Assembly: GCA_009377585.1 (NCBI GenBank)
Contig: WHTS01000041.1
Span: 1-46,580 of the forward strand
DNA length: 46,580 nt
Reading direction: 5' to 3'
Source of the DNA: Betaproteobacteria bacterium
Lineage (GTDB): Bacteria > Pseudomonadota > Gammaproteobacteria > Burkholderiales > WYBJ01
Positions 8,303 through 16,970 of the stretch are shown piece after piece. Within the stretch, counting starts at the first letter, position 1. Each line of letters begins with the position of its first letter. The translations under genes and the position numbers were made by a program. The notes under the pieces were generated by a model. It was not told the origin of the DNA, ran no database searches, and saw only the letters and a list, made by a program, of their open reading frames with translations.

Positions 8303-9369
8303 GCATTCCGAGCGTGACGCACGTGCGCGCGGAACACCGCGCGATCCTGACCGAAGCCCCGGACGACCTCGACGAGCTCAATCGCTTTTTCGACGAGCGC
8401 GGCTGGACAGACGGATTTCCAATCGTGCCTCCGACGCCTGAGCGCGTGACGAATATGCTGCGTGCAATCCGCCGGGCGCCGGATGAGCTGATCGCTACCA
8501 TATCCCCGGGTTTTGGCGCCGCGACCGTCGAGCACATCGCCGTCAACGCCGTGATGGCGGGCTGCCGCCCCGAATACATGCCGGTGCTGATCGCGGCAGT
8601 GCAGGCAGTGAGCGCGAGTGAGTTCAACCTGCAAGGCATTCAGGCGACTACGAATCCCGCGGCGGTATGGCTCGTGGTGAACGGGCCGATCGCATGCAAG
8701 CTCGGTGTTGCTTGTGGCACGAACTGCCTCGGGCAAGGCGTTTGGGCAAACGCGACGCTCGGCCGCGGCATGCGCCTCATCCTGCAGAACATCGGTGGCG
8801 CGAGACCCGCTGAAATGGACCGTGCGACACAGGGACAGCCTGGAAAGTACAGCTTCTGTTGTGCTGAGAACGAGGATGCATCGCCCTGGGACCCGCTACA
8901 CGTCGAGCGCGGCTTCGCACGGGAGGAGAGCACAGTGACCGTCATCGGCCCTGCGGGCACCACGAACATGAATACCCATGCGAAGGATGCGGAGGACGTG
9001 ATCCGCGTGATCGCGGAAACGATGGCGTTTCCGCCCAGCAATGACTACTGGATCGGCGGCGAGCCGTGGCTCGTGATCGCGCCCGAGCACGCCGAAATCA
9101 TCCGGAAGGAGGGCTACAGCAAAGCTGACCTGAAGCGCGCGCTCTGGGAAAGGTCAAAAATGCGCGCAGGGCGCATGGCGGCGAAAGACTTCGAGCGCAC
9201 GTGCTACTCGAGGCGCAGTGAGCTCGGGGAGATCAATGCCAATACGATGTTGCCGATCGCGAGCAAGCCTGAAGAAATCGGCATCATTGTCGCCGGGGGA
9301 CCGGGCACACACTCGGTGTACGTACCGAGCTTCGGCGACACGCGGGCAGTGACTCGAAGGATCGAGTAA
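8299..9369 (+). CDS. Partner protein of the UGSC selenoprotein (unnamed family)
   Basis: This 356-residue soluble protein overlaps the selenoprotein stop by four bases (ATGA), so it is translationally coupled to it. It matches residues ~205-574 of the fused selenoprotein at 27298: shared blocks are GWTDGFPIVPPTPERV, AVMAGCRPEYMPVLIAAV, VVNGPIA, GRGMRLILQNIGG and AENEDASPWDPLHVERGFA. I do not recognise a named enzyme family and see no signal peptide or membrane segment. Cysteines are frequent (GCRPEY, ACKLGVACGTNCLG, FCCAENED), but most are replaced in the fused homologue; the one in GCRPEYMP is conserved. Function is inferred only from coupling and fusion: it acts with the Sec protein, perhaps as the second domain of one enzyme. 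Confidence 0.8.
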   Translation: MSIPSVTHVRAEHRAILTEAPDDLDELNRFFDERGWTDGFPIVPPTPERVTNMLRAIRRAPDELIATISPGFGAATVEHIAVNAVMAGCRPEYMPVLIAAVQAVSASEFNLQGIQATTNPAAVWLVVNGPIACKLGVACGTNCLGQGVWANATLGRGMRLILQNIGGARPAEMDRATQGQPGKYSFCCAENEDASPWDPLHVERGFAREESTVTVIGPAGTTNMNTHAKDAEDVIRVIAETMAFPPSNDYWIGGEPWLVIAPEHAEIIRKEGYSKADLKRALWERSKMRAGRMAAKDFERTCYSRRSELGEINANTMLPIASKPEEIGIIVAGGPGTHSVYVPSFGDTRAVTRRIE

Positions 9370-9383
9370 GCATGCAGCGGAGT

Positions 9384-9412
9384 GCGAAGGAAAGCAGCGC
9401 CCTTACCTTCGC
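9384..9412. terminator. Hairpin between convergent genes
   Basis: GCGAAGG (9384-9390) pairs perfectly with CCTTCGC (9406-9412) around a 15-base loop, in the 70-bp gap between the convergent genes ending at 9369 and 9440. No long T-run follows on either strand, so it is a weak or bidirectional terminator candidate at best. Confidence 0.35.
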
Positions 9413-9439
9413 CTTTAGCGAGCGCATGAGCCGGGTCTT

Positions 9440-10402
9440 CTATGCAACTGTGCGGTTGCGGCCGACTTTCTGCGCCCGTGGGATCGATCTGCCGGCGCCG
9501 CTTGATTTTGCCTTCTCCTTCCCTTTCTCGACCGTCTGCTGCTCGATCGCGTAGAACTGCTCGAGGCCGATAATGTCTTCGACTCCCTTTCGCGCGGCGA
9601 TGAACTGCTCGTTCGTGAGGCCGGTGTAATCGCCGGTCTTCTTGAGCTCCTTCATGGCCTGACCGATGAAGTGGTAGGCAAGACAAATCGGTAGTGTCGC
9701 GTCGATGCAGCCCGCGTAGCCCATGTCCTTCAGCTGCCTGTAGCTGTAGAGCGGGCGACCGTCGCGCGTGCCGCGGCTCTGCACGTACACCATCGGCAGC
9801 TTTGCTTTCCTCGGCGTTAGCGCCGCCTCGTCGTGCGTGCGCGGGAAGACGAGTCCCATATCCGCGCCGACGTCGGCGGCGGCGTTCACCCGATCGATCG
9901 CTTCCCCGATGCCTTCGACGCGCGCCGCATCCGAGCGCGCAATGACCACGAAGTCGCGATCAGCTTCATCGCGCGCTTTGCAAGCATACTTGATCTTGTC
10001 GATGAACTCGCCACGCCGAATGTTGTGCACACGGTACGCGTGGTAATGCGCGCGCTTCGGGAAAATCTGGTCCTCGACGTGCACGCCAGCGATTCCCGCC
10101 CAGATGCACTCGCGTATGGTACGCATCGCGTGCAGCGGCTCGCCCCATGCTGCGCCTGCGTCCATAACGAGCGGGACCTTGACGCATTTCGCGATATCGG
10201 CGGCGGTGGCGATCTGATCGCTCATCGTGAGCAACGGCTCGCTGAGGCAGCTCTTTCCGCCGGTGACGAAGCCGCCGTTGTAGATCGTCTTGAACCCGGC
10301 GCTCTCCGCCAAGCGCGCAGTGATTGGGTCATACGTCGCGGGTAGCTCGAGGAACTGGCCGCGCTTCAGCATGGCGCGGAGCTGGGCTGTCATACGTTGC
10401 AT
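9440..10402 (-). CDS. Isocitrate lyase/PEP mutase superfamily protein, KRAHYH subgroup
   Basis: The 320-residue (beta/alpha)8-barrel protein has the superfamily layout: LELPATYDPITARLAESAGF, a metal-site strand VMDAGAAWGEPLHAMRT (where C-C lyases have DxDTGYG), HVEDQIFPKRAHYH, and FVVIARSDA. The catalytic Cys of the KRCGH motif is absent: positions 116-121 read K-R-A-H-Y-H. Cys-dependent C-C lyase chemistry like methylisocitrate lyase is therefore unlikely; decarboxylase, hydrolase or lyase activity by another mechanism is possible. The C-terminal tail is basic (SSGAGRSIPRAQKVGRNR). ATG 10402 follows AAGGGAAA; ATG 10420 is an alternative. It lies 57 bases downstream of hyuB and is probably in its operon. 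Confidence 0.82.
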   Translation of the reverse strand: MQRMTAQLRAMLKRGQFLELPATYDPITARLAESAGFKTIYNGGFVTGGKSCLSEPLLTMSDQIATAADIAKCVKVPLVMDAGAAWGEPLHAMRTIRECIWAGIAGVHVEDQIFPKRAHYHAYRVHNIRRGEFIDKIKYACKARDEADRDFVVIARSDAARVEGIGEAIDRVNAAADVGADMGLVFPRTHDEAALTPRKAKLPMVYVQSRGTRDGRPLYSYRQLKDMGYAGCIDATLPICLAYHFIGQAMKELKKTGDYTGLTNEQFIAARKGVEDIIGLEQFYAIEQQTVEKGKEKAKSSGAGRSIPRAQKVGRNRTVA

Positions 10403-10459
10403 AGGAAAGTTTCCCTTCATTGGGTGAATGTTCGGCGTTCGACCCCGCCAGTGCCAGGC

Positions 10460-12184
10460 TCAGCACGGACCATCCTGTCTCAATGCGTCCGTTGCTTGAT
10501 AATCGATGACGCCTTCGGGCGAAACTGCGACGCGATAGACATCGCATGCACGCTCGACCGAAACTTTGCCGTCGCGCACGTCGCGCGCCACGAGCTGCGG
10601 ATCGCGCTCGCCGGGCGCGCCATTCCCGCCTGCGCCGGGTGTCACGTGCAAATAGACCGTGCCGGCAGGCACGTGGATCGTTTCGAGACCTTTCAGCCTC
10701 CGCTCTTGCGATGTACCTGGATCCAGCACGTTTTGGCACGTCGAACCCGGATGTCCTCCGGCGGTGCCCCAAGGCGCCTGTTTCGCGCGCCCGGAACGAA
10801 TCTGGAGTATCCCACCCTGCTCCGCAAGAATGCGTACCCGCCGCCGCACGCCCAGGCCGCCGCGCCGCGCACCCGCTCCTTCGGAATTGGGCTCGTACGC
10901 ATATTCCTCGACCATCACCGGATAGGTGCTCTCGACCATCTCGATGGGTGAATTCGCCATGTTGGCCGCGATGTTGGCTACACCATCGATCCCATCGAGC
11001 GCGGCATGTCCGCCCCAAGCGCCCACCAACGCTTCGCTGAAAATGCTTGACTTGCCGTCGACGGTCGCTGCAAACGTGTAGCGTGTCGTACCGCCCTCGC
11101 TCGCCGCGCGCACCGCGTGCGGGGCGGCTTTCGCAAGTGCGCCGAAAATCGTGTCGGCGAGACGATAGCCACTGATCCCCATCGCGCCCACCGCACTCGG
11201 AAACTTCGGATTGATAATCGTGCCTTCGGGTGCAATCATGTGGAGCGGTCTAAAGAATCCCGCGGTGTTGGGAAGCTCTGCGGACATGATGGAGCGCACC
11301 GCGAGATAGAACGCAGAGCGCGAGTACGCGAGCGGCGAGTTGATCGCGGTCGGGACCTGCGCCGCCGTGCCCGTAAAATCGGCCGTGAGCTCATCGCCCT
11401 CGATACGAATCGTTACACTCAGCCGCTGCGGCGGACCATCCATACCGTCGTTGTCGAGGTGATCCTCGAAGCTGTATTCGCCGTCGGGCAGCGCCGCAAT
11501 CTCGGCGCGCGCCATCTTTTCACTGCGATCCAGGAGCCCCTCCATCACGGCAAGAATCGTATGTGATCCGTAGCGCTGCGAAAGCGCCTGCAATCGCTTT
11601 TCGGCCGTGCGGCACGCGCTCACCTGAGACTCGAGATCGCCGAAAAAATCGCGCGGCACACGCACGTTGTGCTCGATCAACGCAAGCAGTGTGTCGTTGC
11701 GAACGCCGTTACGCACAAGCAGCATCGGCGGAATGCGCAAGCCCTCGCCGAAGATATCGCGGCTGTTCACTGGAACGCTTCCCGGCACGTGACCGCCAAC
11801 GTCAGTGTGGTGCGCCATCGTCAGCGCATACCCAAGCAGATCGCTTTCCGCATAGCACGGCGTGAGCAGGATCACGTTCGGGAGATGCATCCCGCCCTCG
11901 TAGGCATCATTCATGATCGCGCAGTCGCCCGGTTGCAGTTGCGCGCCGAGCTTGCGCAGGATCGCATCGACAGCCGAAGGCAGCGCGCCGAGGTGGATCG
12001 CCATACCGACGCCCTGCACCACCATCTCGCCGCGCACGTTGCAGAGGGCAACGGTAAAGTCGTAGAGATCGCGCACGAGCGGCGAGTAGGCGGTCGAGAC
12101 CACGACGTTCGCCATCTCGTCGGTAATGCTGCCGAGCCCGTGCTCGACTACAGAGGCGGTGACAGGGTCAAGCGGCGCGCCCAT
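10460..12184 (-). CDS. hyuB: Hydantoinase B/oxoprolinase-family protein (HyuB)
   Basis: The 574-residue protein belongs to the hydantoinase B family: LDPVTASVVEHGLGSITDEMA at the N-terminus, then VVQGVGMAIHLGALPSAVDAIL, NDAYEGGMHLPNVILLTPCY, AHHTDVGGHVPGSVPVNSRDIFGEGLRIPP and a C-terminal YEPNSEGAGARRGGLG block with PGAGGNGAPGERDP. HyuB pairs with HyuA (here divergent at 12254) in ATP-dependent opening of cyclic imides/oxoprolines or, in acetone- and acetophenone-type carboxylases, ATP-dependent carboxylation. No third small (gamma) subunit is visible nearby, favouring a hydantoinase-like role. ATG at 12184 is chosen because family homology starts there; a TTG at 12202 would extend it by six codons. 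Confidence 0.9.
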   Translation of the reverse strand: MGAPLDPVTASVVEHGLGSITDEMANVVVSTAYSPLVRDLYDFTVALCNVRGEMVVQGVGMAIHLGALPSAVDAILRKLGAQLQPGDCAIMNDAYEGGMHLPNVILLTPCYAESDLLGYALTMAHHTDVGGHVPGSVPVNSRDIFGEGLRIPPMLLVRNGVRNDTLLALIEHNVRVPRDFFGDLESQVSACRTAEKRLQALSQRYGSHTILAVMEGLLDRSEKMARAEIAALPDGEYSFEDHLDNDGMDGPPQRLSVTIRIEGDELTADFTGTAAQVPTAINSPLAYSRSAFYLAVRSIMSAELPNTAGFFRPLHMIAPEGTIINPKFPSAVGAMGISGYRLADTIFGALAKAAPHAVRAASEGGTTRYTFAATVDGKSSIFSEALVGAWGGHAALDGIDGVANIAANMANSPIEMVESTYPVMVEEYAYEPNSEGAGARRGGLGVRRRVRILAEQGGILQIRSGRAKQAPWGTAGGHPGSTCQNVLDPGTSQERRLKGLETIHVPAGTVYLHVTPGAGGNGAPGERDPQLVARDVRDGKVSVERACDVYRVAVSPEGVIDYQATDALRQDGPC

Positions 12185-12220
12185 GTGTGCATATCGTAGC
12201 AAGCGAGGGGAGTTACTGAG

Positions 12221-12238
12221 GTATGATATATCAAATAC
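12221..12238. promoter_or_regulatory. Palindrome in the hyuB-hyuA divergent promoter region
   Basis: Within the 69-bp gap between the divergent starts, GTATGATATATCAAATAC contains the perfect palindrome TGATATATCA (12224-12233) flanked by GTAT and ATAC half-sites. It lies 20 bases before the hyuA start and 37 from hyuB, where one bound regulator could control both promoters. The half-site spacing loosely resembles the GTAT..ATA motif at 6603 and 23987. Confidence 0.4.
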
Positions 12239-12253
12239 GATCCTGGTCTAGCG

Positions 12254-14353
12254 ATGGCCCGACACCTCGAGCGGCCGTACGCCCTTGGTATTGACATCGG
12301 TGGCACCTTCACCGATGTCGTTGTAATCGAGGCCGACGGCACGGTTCACGTCGGCAAGGGGATCTCGCGCCCCGACGCTTTCGAGCGCGGGATCTTCGCG
12401 ATCCTCGACCCGATGCTGGAAGGCTTGGGGCTCATGTCGGCCGATTGCAGCGCAATCGTGCACGGCACCACCGTCGCGACCAACGCGATCATCGAACGCA
12501 AAGGCGCCGTGACAGGACTCATTACGACTAGCGGCTTTCGCGACGTGCTCGAGCTTCGCCGCATCCGTATCCCTCGCCTTTACGACCTCGAGTGGCAGAA
12601 GCCTGAGCCGCTGGTGCCCCGGTATCTTCGGGAGGAAGTGATTGAGCGCATGACTCACGACGGGCGCGTACAGACGCCGCTCGACGCGGGCTCGGTGAAG
12701 CAGGCGACGGCGAATCTCCGGGCGCGTGGCGTTAGCTCTATCGCGGTATGCCTTCTTAATTCGTACGTGAATTCGGCGCACGAAGAGGCCGTCCGGGAGA
12801 TCGTGCGCAAGGAAGCGCCGGAGCTCTACGCCACCGTGTCTTCCGATCTGTTGCGGGAGATGCGCGAATACGAGCGCACAAGCACAGTCGTTATCAATGC
12901 TTATATCACCCCCGTCGTGCGGCGCTACGTCGCCTCGCTTTCCGAAGGGCTGGTCTCCCGAGGTTACCGCACACCGCTCATGATCATGCAGTCGAGCGGC
13001 GGCGCAATGAGTGCTGAAATCGCGTGCGACAGGCCCATACATGTCATCGAGTCCGGACCTGCCGCCGGCACGGTGGCTGCACAACACCTTGCACGCTCCA
13101 TCGGCGAGAGGAACGCGGTTGCGCTGGACATCGGCGGCACGACGGCCAAGGCGGCATTGATCGAGAATGGGGCGATCTCATACTCGAGTGAGTACGAGAT
13201 CGGCGGCGATTTCTCGCGGTCGGGACGGATGGCAAAAGGCGGCGGGTACGTGCTTCGCGCACCGACGCTCGACATCTCGGAGATCGGCGCCGGGGGCGGA
13301 AGCATCGTGTGGCTAGATAGCGGCGGCGCCCTGCATGTCGGCCCGCAGAGCGCAGGCGCGACACCAGGCCCGGCGTGTTACGGCCTCGGCGGTAGCGATC
13401 CCACGCTCACGGACGCCTGTCTCCTGCTCGGTTATCTCGGGGCGCCAGGGCTCGCAGATGGTGCGATACCGCTCGACACCAATCGTGCGCGCACCGCACT
13501 CGCAAGAATCGCGCAGCGGCTGGACATGGATCTCGTCGACTTCAGCCACGGTGTCTACCGTATTGCGGTGTCGAACATGACGCGCGCGATCCGGTCGGTT
13601 TCGACGGAGCGCGGCAAGGATCCGCGCGACTACAGTCTGGTCGCCTTCGGCGGGAATGGGGGCCTCTTCGCGGCAGCGATCGCGCGCGAGCTCGAGCTGC
13701 GGCGCGTCATCATCCCGCCCGCCGCCGGCATTTTCTCCGCGTTCGGCGCCCTTTACGCAGAGGTCGAGCATCACCTCACGCAGACGGTGCTGGGACTCAC
13801 CGACGCGATCGACGTGAGCGCGCTCGAGGCGAGCTGGGGACTCCTCGAGAGGCAGGCACTTGCCACTCTCGAGCGCGAAGCCTACAGCCGAAATCGCTGC
13901 ATCCTCGAGCGGATGGGCGAGCTCAGGTATCACGGTCAGCTCCAGGAGCTCTCGATCCCGTGGCCCGCAGGGGCGACGACGCGCGACTCGCTCGCGCGGC
14001 TCTCGGCCGCGTTCGAAGACGCACACGAGCGCACCTACGGACATCGCGCGCATGACAGCATGGTTGAGCTCGTGAACCTACGCCTCGTCGCGCGCGGTGT
14101 GCAGGAAAGGCTGCGGGTTCCCGAGAGGCTTCGCTTTGCCAGGGGGCGTGCGGTCCCCATAGGGGAGCGACGCGCCTACTTCGGAAGCGAGCATGGATGG
14201 GTAAATGTCAGCATCTGCGACCGGTCGGGTGTCGGCGCGAACCAGCGGCATGGTCCGTTGGTCATTCAGGAATTTGATTCGACCATCCTCGTACCACCGG
14301 ATTTTTCGGTCCGCGTGGACGACCAGTCGAATGCCATTCTGCTATCGTCATGA
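12254..14353 (+). CDS. hyuA: Hydantoinase A/oxoprolinase-family protein (HyuA)
   Basis: The 699-residue protein starts with the actin/sugar-kinase phosphate loop YALGIDIGGTFTDVVVIEADG (residues ~9-29) of hydantoinase A. It then shows HGTTVATNAIIERKGA, a second phosphate loop AVALDIGGTTAKAALIENG, EIGAGGGSIVWLD, PGPACYGLGGSDPTLTDA and FGGNGGLFAAAIARELEL. These elements bind ATP, which drives ring opening or carboxylation together with HyuB. Length matches HyuA (~680-700). It is transcribed away from hyuB rather than in the usual same-strand pair. Subunits appear complete, with no missing phosphate-loop residue. Substrate is unknown. Confidence 0.92.
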   Translation: MARHLERPYALGIDIGGTFTDVVVIEADGTVHVGKGISRPDAFERGIFAILDPMLEGLGLMSADCSAIVHGTTVATNAIIERKGAVTGLITTSGFRDVLELRRIRIPRLYDLEWQKPEPLVPRYLREEVIERMTHDGRVQTPLDAGSVKQATANLRARGVSSIAVCLLNSYVNSAHEEAVREIVRKEAPELYATVSSDLLREMREYERTSTVVINAYITPVVRRYVASLSEGLVSRGYRTPLMIMQSSGGAMSAEIACDRPIHVIESGPAAGTVAAQHLARSIGERNAVALDIGGTTAKAALIENGAISYSSEYEIGGDFSRSGRMAKGGGYVLRAPTLDISEIGAGGGSIVWLDSGGALHVGPQSAGATPGPACYGLGGSDPTLTDACLLLGYLGAPGLADGAIPLDTNRARTALARIAQRLDMDLVDFSHGVYRIAVSNMTRAIRSVSTERGKDPRDYSLVAFGGNGGLFAAAIARELELRRVIIPPAAGIFSAFGALYAEVEHHLTQTVLGLTDAIDVSALEASWGLLERQALATLEREAYSRNRCILERMGELRYHGQLQELSIPWPAGATTRDSLARLSAAFEDAHERTYGHRAHDSMVELVNLRLVARGVQERLRVPERLRFARGRAVPIGERRAYFGSEHGWVNVSICDRSGVGANQRHGPLVIQEFDSTILVPPDFSVRVDDQSNAILLSS

Positions 14354-14651
14354 GGTTCGAATGGCGAGAGTTAGGAGCACAGCGCTACCAGGAGAATGTC
14401 AACGTACGCCACATCGAGTCTCCAAGGCGCAGAAGGACCGTGCTTGGCGGTCTTGAGCTTCCTCTGGCCTGGAACAGCCTCCGAGCGCGAAGATCATCCG
14501 CTCGCTCCATGTGCATCTCAGGTCTCCGTGACACGCACTCCGTCATGTGCAAAATCGAATGCGGCGCCAGATCTGACGCTCCATCGGCTGCCGCGGTAAC
14601 CAACAATGCAGCTCCCCGCTCTTCGCCCAATCTCGCAACCTGGAGGATGAC
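14354..14651. other. 298-bp gap with no recognised gene
   Basis: An Arg/Ser-rich frame (14350-14664) overlaps the hyuA stop as ATGA but has no family resemblance, no coding-like composition and runs into the next gene, so I do not call it. A good ribosome-binding site (TGGAGGATGAC) sits at the right edge, serving the lyase at 14652. Confidence 0.5.
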
Positions 14652-15545
14652 ATGCACGACCTGACCACGAAGCTCCGCTCGCTTATCGAGTCGCCGCAAA
14701 TTTGCGTGCTGCCCGGCGTATTCGATGGTTACAGTGCGCGGCTGGTCGAACAGGCTGGGTTCCCCGCGGGTTTCATCTCCGGGGCAGGCCTGAGCGAAGC
14801 ACTGCTGGGCCAAGCCGACGTGGGCCTGATGGGATTGGAGACCAACGTGAATTCCTGCAGGGCTCTTGCAGCATGCTGCACGATTCCGCTCCTCGCCGAC
14901 GGGGATACAGGGTACGGCAATGCTCTCAACGTGTATCACATGGTGCGCGAGTTCGAGCAAGCGGGAATCTGCGGCGTAATGATCGAAGATCAGACGTGGC
15001 CCAAACGCTGCGGCCACATGAGCGGTAAGTCGGTCGTGAGCGCGGGAGAAATGGTGGAGAAGCTGCACGCGGCCGTGGAAGCGCGGCGCGATCGAGATTT
15101 CATCCTCAAGTCGCGTACCGACGCGTTCGCGACCCATGGCATCGAGGAAGTGATCCGCCGGTTGAACCTTTACGCGGAGGCGGGCGCCGATCTGCTCTTT
15201 GCCGATGCGCTTCTGTCGGAGCAGGACATCCGCACGGTTGCCCAAAGCGTGAGCAAGCCGCTTTGCGTCAACATGGGCTTCGGAATTCGGGCGCGGAGCA
15301 CGACGCCGCTGCTTAGTGCCGAGCAGCTGCAGGAGCTCGGCGTGGCCGCCGTAATCTACCCGCGGCTCCTCACGGCCTGTGCGATCCAGGGGATGAAGAA
15401 CGGCCTGGCAACGCTGTCCGAGCAGCTTCGGACCGGAAAAATCGTCGAGCGTCCCGACTACGCGCTGTCGTTCGACGAGCTCAACGATCTGGTCGGATTG
15501 CGCGAGGCGCGTGCACTGGAGCAGCGATTCGCCGCGAAGGAATAG
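14652..15545 (+). CDS. Isocitrate lyase/PEP mutase superfamily C-C lyase
   Basis: The 297-residue protein keeps all catalytic signatures of methylisocitrate/2,3-dimethylmalate/oxaloacetate-type lyases: LADGDTGYGNALNV (metal-binding Asp83 and Asp85), MIEDQTWPKRCGH (Glu112, Asp113, Cys120) and KSRTDAFATHGIEEVIRR. Such enzymes retro-aldol cleave a 2-hydroxyacid to pyruvate or glyoxylate plus a second acid, or decarboxylate oxaloacetate. It is ~55% similar by eye to the lyase at 37565. GGAGG stands seven bases before the ATG. It follows hyuA on the same strand after 298 bp and ends six bases from the convergent mmgE/prpD gene. Confidence 0.9.
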   Translation: MHDLTTKLRSLIESPQICVLPGVFDGYSARLVEQAGFPAGFISGAGLSEALLGQADVGLMGLETNVNSCRALAACCTIPLLADGDTGYGNALNVYHMVREFEQAGICGVMIEDQTWPKRCGHMSGKSVVSAGEMVEKLHAAVEARRDRDFILKSRTDAFATHGIEEVIRRLNLYAEAGADLLFADALLSEQDIRTVAQSVSKPLCVNMGFGIRARSTTPLLSAEQLQELGVAAVIYPRLLTACAIQGMKNGLATLSEQLRTGKIVERPDYALSFDELNDLVGLREARALEQRFAAKE

Positions 15546-15551
15546 TCCTGG

Positions 15552-16970
15552 CTAGGCTGCGAGCAGCCGGGCAAATTCGGCTGCCGAGCGCTTTTCCAGC
15601 TCGAGCACCGCTTCGCAAACTCGTTCAGCGCGCGCCTGGCTGATCGCCATCGTGGCATTCTCGAAGTACTTGCGCTGGATATCATCCGCGGAGAGCGCAC
15701 GATCGCCCGCACCTCGGTTCACCTGCTCGTGGTGTCGGAAGGTACGACCGTCGAACATGCGGATTTCAACTCCGCCCGAAAAGTACTGTGGGTAGAGCGC
15801 GTTCGCATCCGGCACGCAGGTCACCTTCCGAGCGAGCTGCAGGATCTCCGCATCGCGCAGGGTCTCGTCCAGCAGCTCGGCGAGGCCGAACTGACCCTTC
15901 ACGAGACAGGTCGCCAGCACGAACTGCGTGCTGAACTTTGCGTCGTATTCGTTGGCGGGCCGCACTTTGGCTTCGACGGGCTCCGCGATGATGTGCAGCG
16001 TGGGCTGCGGCACGTATGCAACGACACCCTCGATGTCGTCCGGACGGATCGCGTGCTTGTCGCGCAGGATGAGCGCGGAATCCGCTGCTGCGTGGATCAG
16101 ATGACAGATGGGATAGGGCTTGATGGCGACGTTGTGGACCTCCCACGTCTTGCCAAATGACTCATGAATCGCCTCGTAGCGGACCCCCTCCTCGGTTTTG
16201 CCGAGATGACTTTTGAAAAGGCCGAAGCGTCCCTCGTAGGGCTTGGTCGGTCCTTTGAAGCCGGCGCGCGCAAGCTGTGCGGCGGTGATGCCGGCAGCGC
16301 CTGCCCAACCCGGGTGCACGCGCTTGTTCCAGGCACCCTCCTCCAGAAACTCCTGGCTTCCTGCCGCCGTGCTGCCGGCCAGCCCCTGCGCCATGACGAG
16401 CTGCCGCGGCGTAAGACCGTAAAGCCAGCCTGCTTGTAGGGCGCATGAGAAGTGCGCCGCGAGCCCCGTCGGATGAAAGCCGTAGTCGTGGAACTTCCCA
16501 CCCGCCGCATCCGAGATCCTGCTGGCCGTTTCCATTCCGAGAACGTAGGCCGCGAGAAGTGACGTGCCGGGAGCATCGAGCGCCTCGGAGACACCCAGCG
16601 CACACGGAAATGCGCTCGCAGTCGCGTGAATGATCGCGCGGATGTGCGTGTCGTCGTAATCGAGGCCATGCACGAGCACCCCGTTCATTACGACGGAGTC
16701 GCGCAGCGAGAGTGTGCCAGGGAGCCCGATCAGGCTTGACCGCCCTCCCTCGTTCAGAGCGGACAAGCCGGTCAGCACCCGATGCGCGAAGTCGTACTGC
16801 GTCGACGCGTACGCGATCCCGACTGCATCAAGGATCAGAAGCTTCGCACGGTCGCCGGTTGCCTGTGGAATGTCCTCGTAACGGAAGCGGGCGACGTGCC
16901 GAGCGAGCTTGTGCGCAATCGTTTCGCTCTTGTCGCCGGCTATGGCGACTTCAGCGTCCGGGGAATTCAT
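15552..16970 (-). CDS. MmgE/PrpD-family protein, intact
   Basis: The 472-residue protein is the only complete MmgE/PrpD copy in the window. It contains LLILDAVGIAYAS, VHGLDYDDTHIRAIIHATASAFPCAL (the conserved active-site D-D-T-H block), GYGF-equivalent DYGFHPTGLAAHFSCALQAG, NKRVHPGWAGAAGITAAQLA and KPYPICHLIHAAADSAL. Family members dehydrate 2-methylcitrate or epimerise iminodisuccinate; orphan copies beside CoA-transferases and Bug genes have no assigned substrate. ATG 16970 overlaps the Bug stop as ATGA, so translation is coupled. It is last in the minus-strand operon that begins with the CoA-transferases at 22.6 kb. Confidence 0.9.
   Translation of the reverse strand: MNSPDAEVAIAGDKSETIAHKLARHVARFRYEDIPQATGDRAKLLILDAVGIAYASTQYDFAHRVLTGLSALNEGGRSSLIGLPGTLSLRDSVVMNGVLVHGLDYDDTHIRAIIHATASAFPCALGVSEALDAPGTSLLAAYVLGMETASRISDAAGGKFHDYGFHPTGLAAHFSCALQAGWLYGLTPRQLVMAQGLAGSTAAGSQEFLEEGAWNKRVHPGWAGAAGITAAQLARAGFKGPTKPYEGRFGLFKSHLGKTEEGVRYEAIHESFGKTWEVHNVAIKPYPICHLIHAAADSALILRDKHAIRPDDIEGVVAYVPQPTLHIIAEPVEAKVRPANEYDAKFSTQFVLATCLVKGQFGLAELLDETLRDAEILQLARKVTCVPDANALYPQYFSGGVEIRMFDGRTFRHHEQVNRGAGDRALSADDIQRKYFENATMAISQARAERVCEAVLELEKRSAAEFARLLAA

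Noticed and set aside
14350-14664. 104-codon frame overlapping the hyuA stop
   Set aside because: Arg/Ser-rich, no family resemblance, and it extends into the lyase gene that has its own strong ribosome-binding site.
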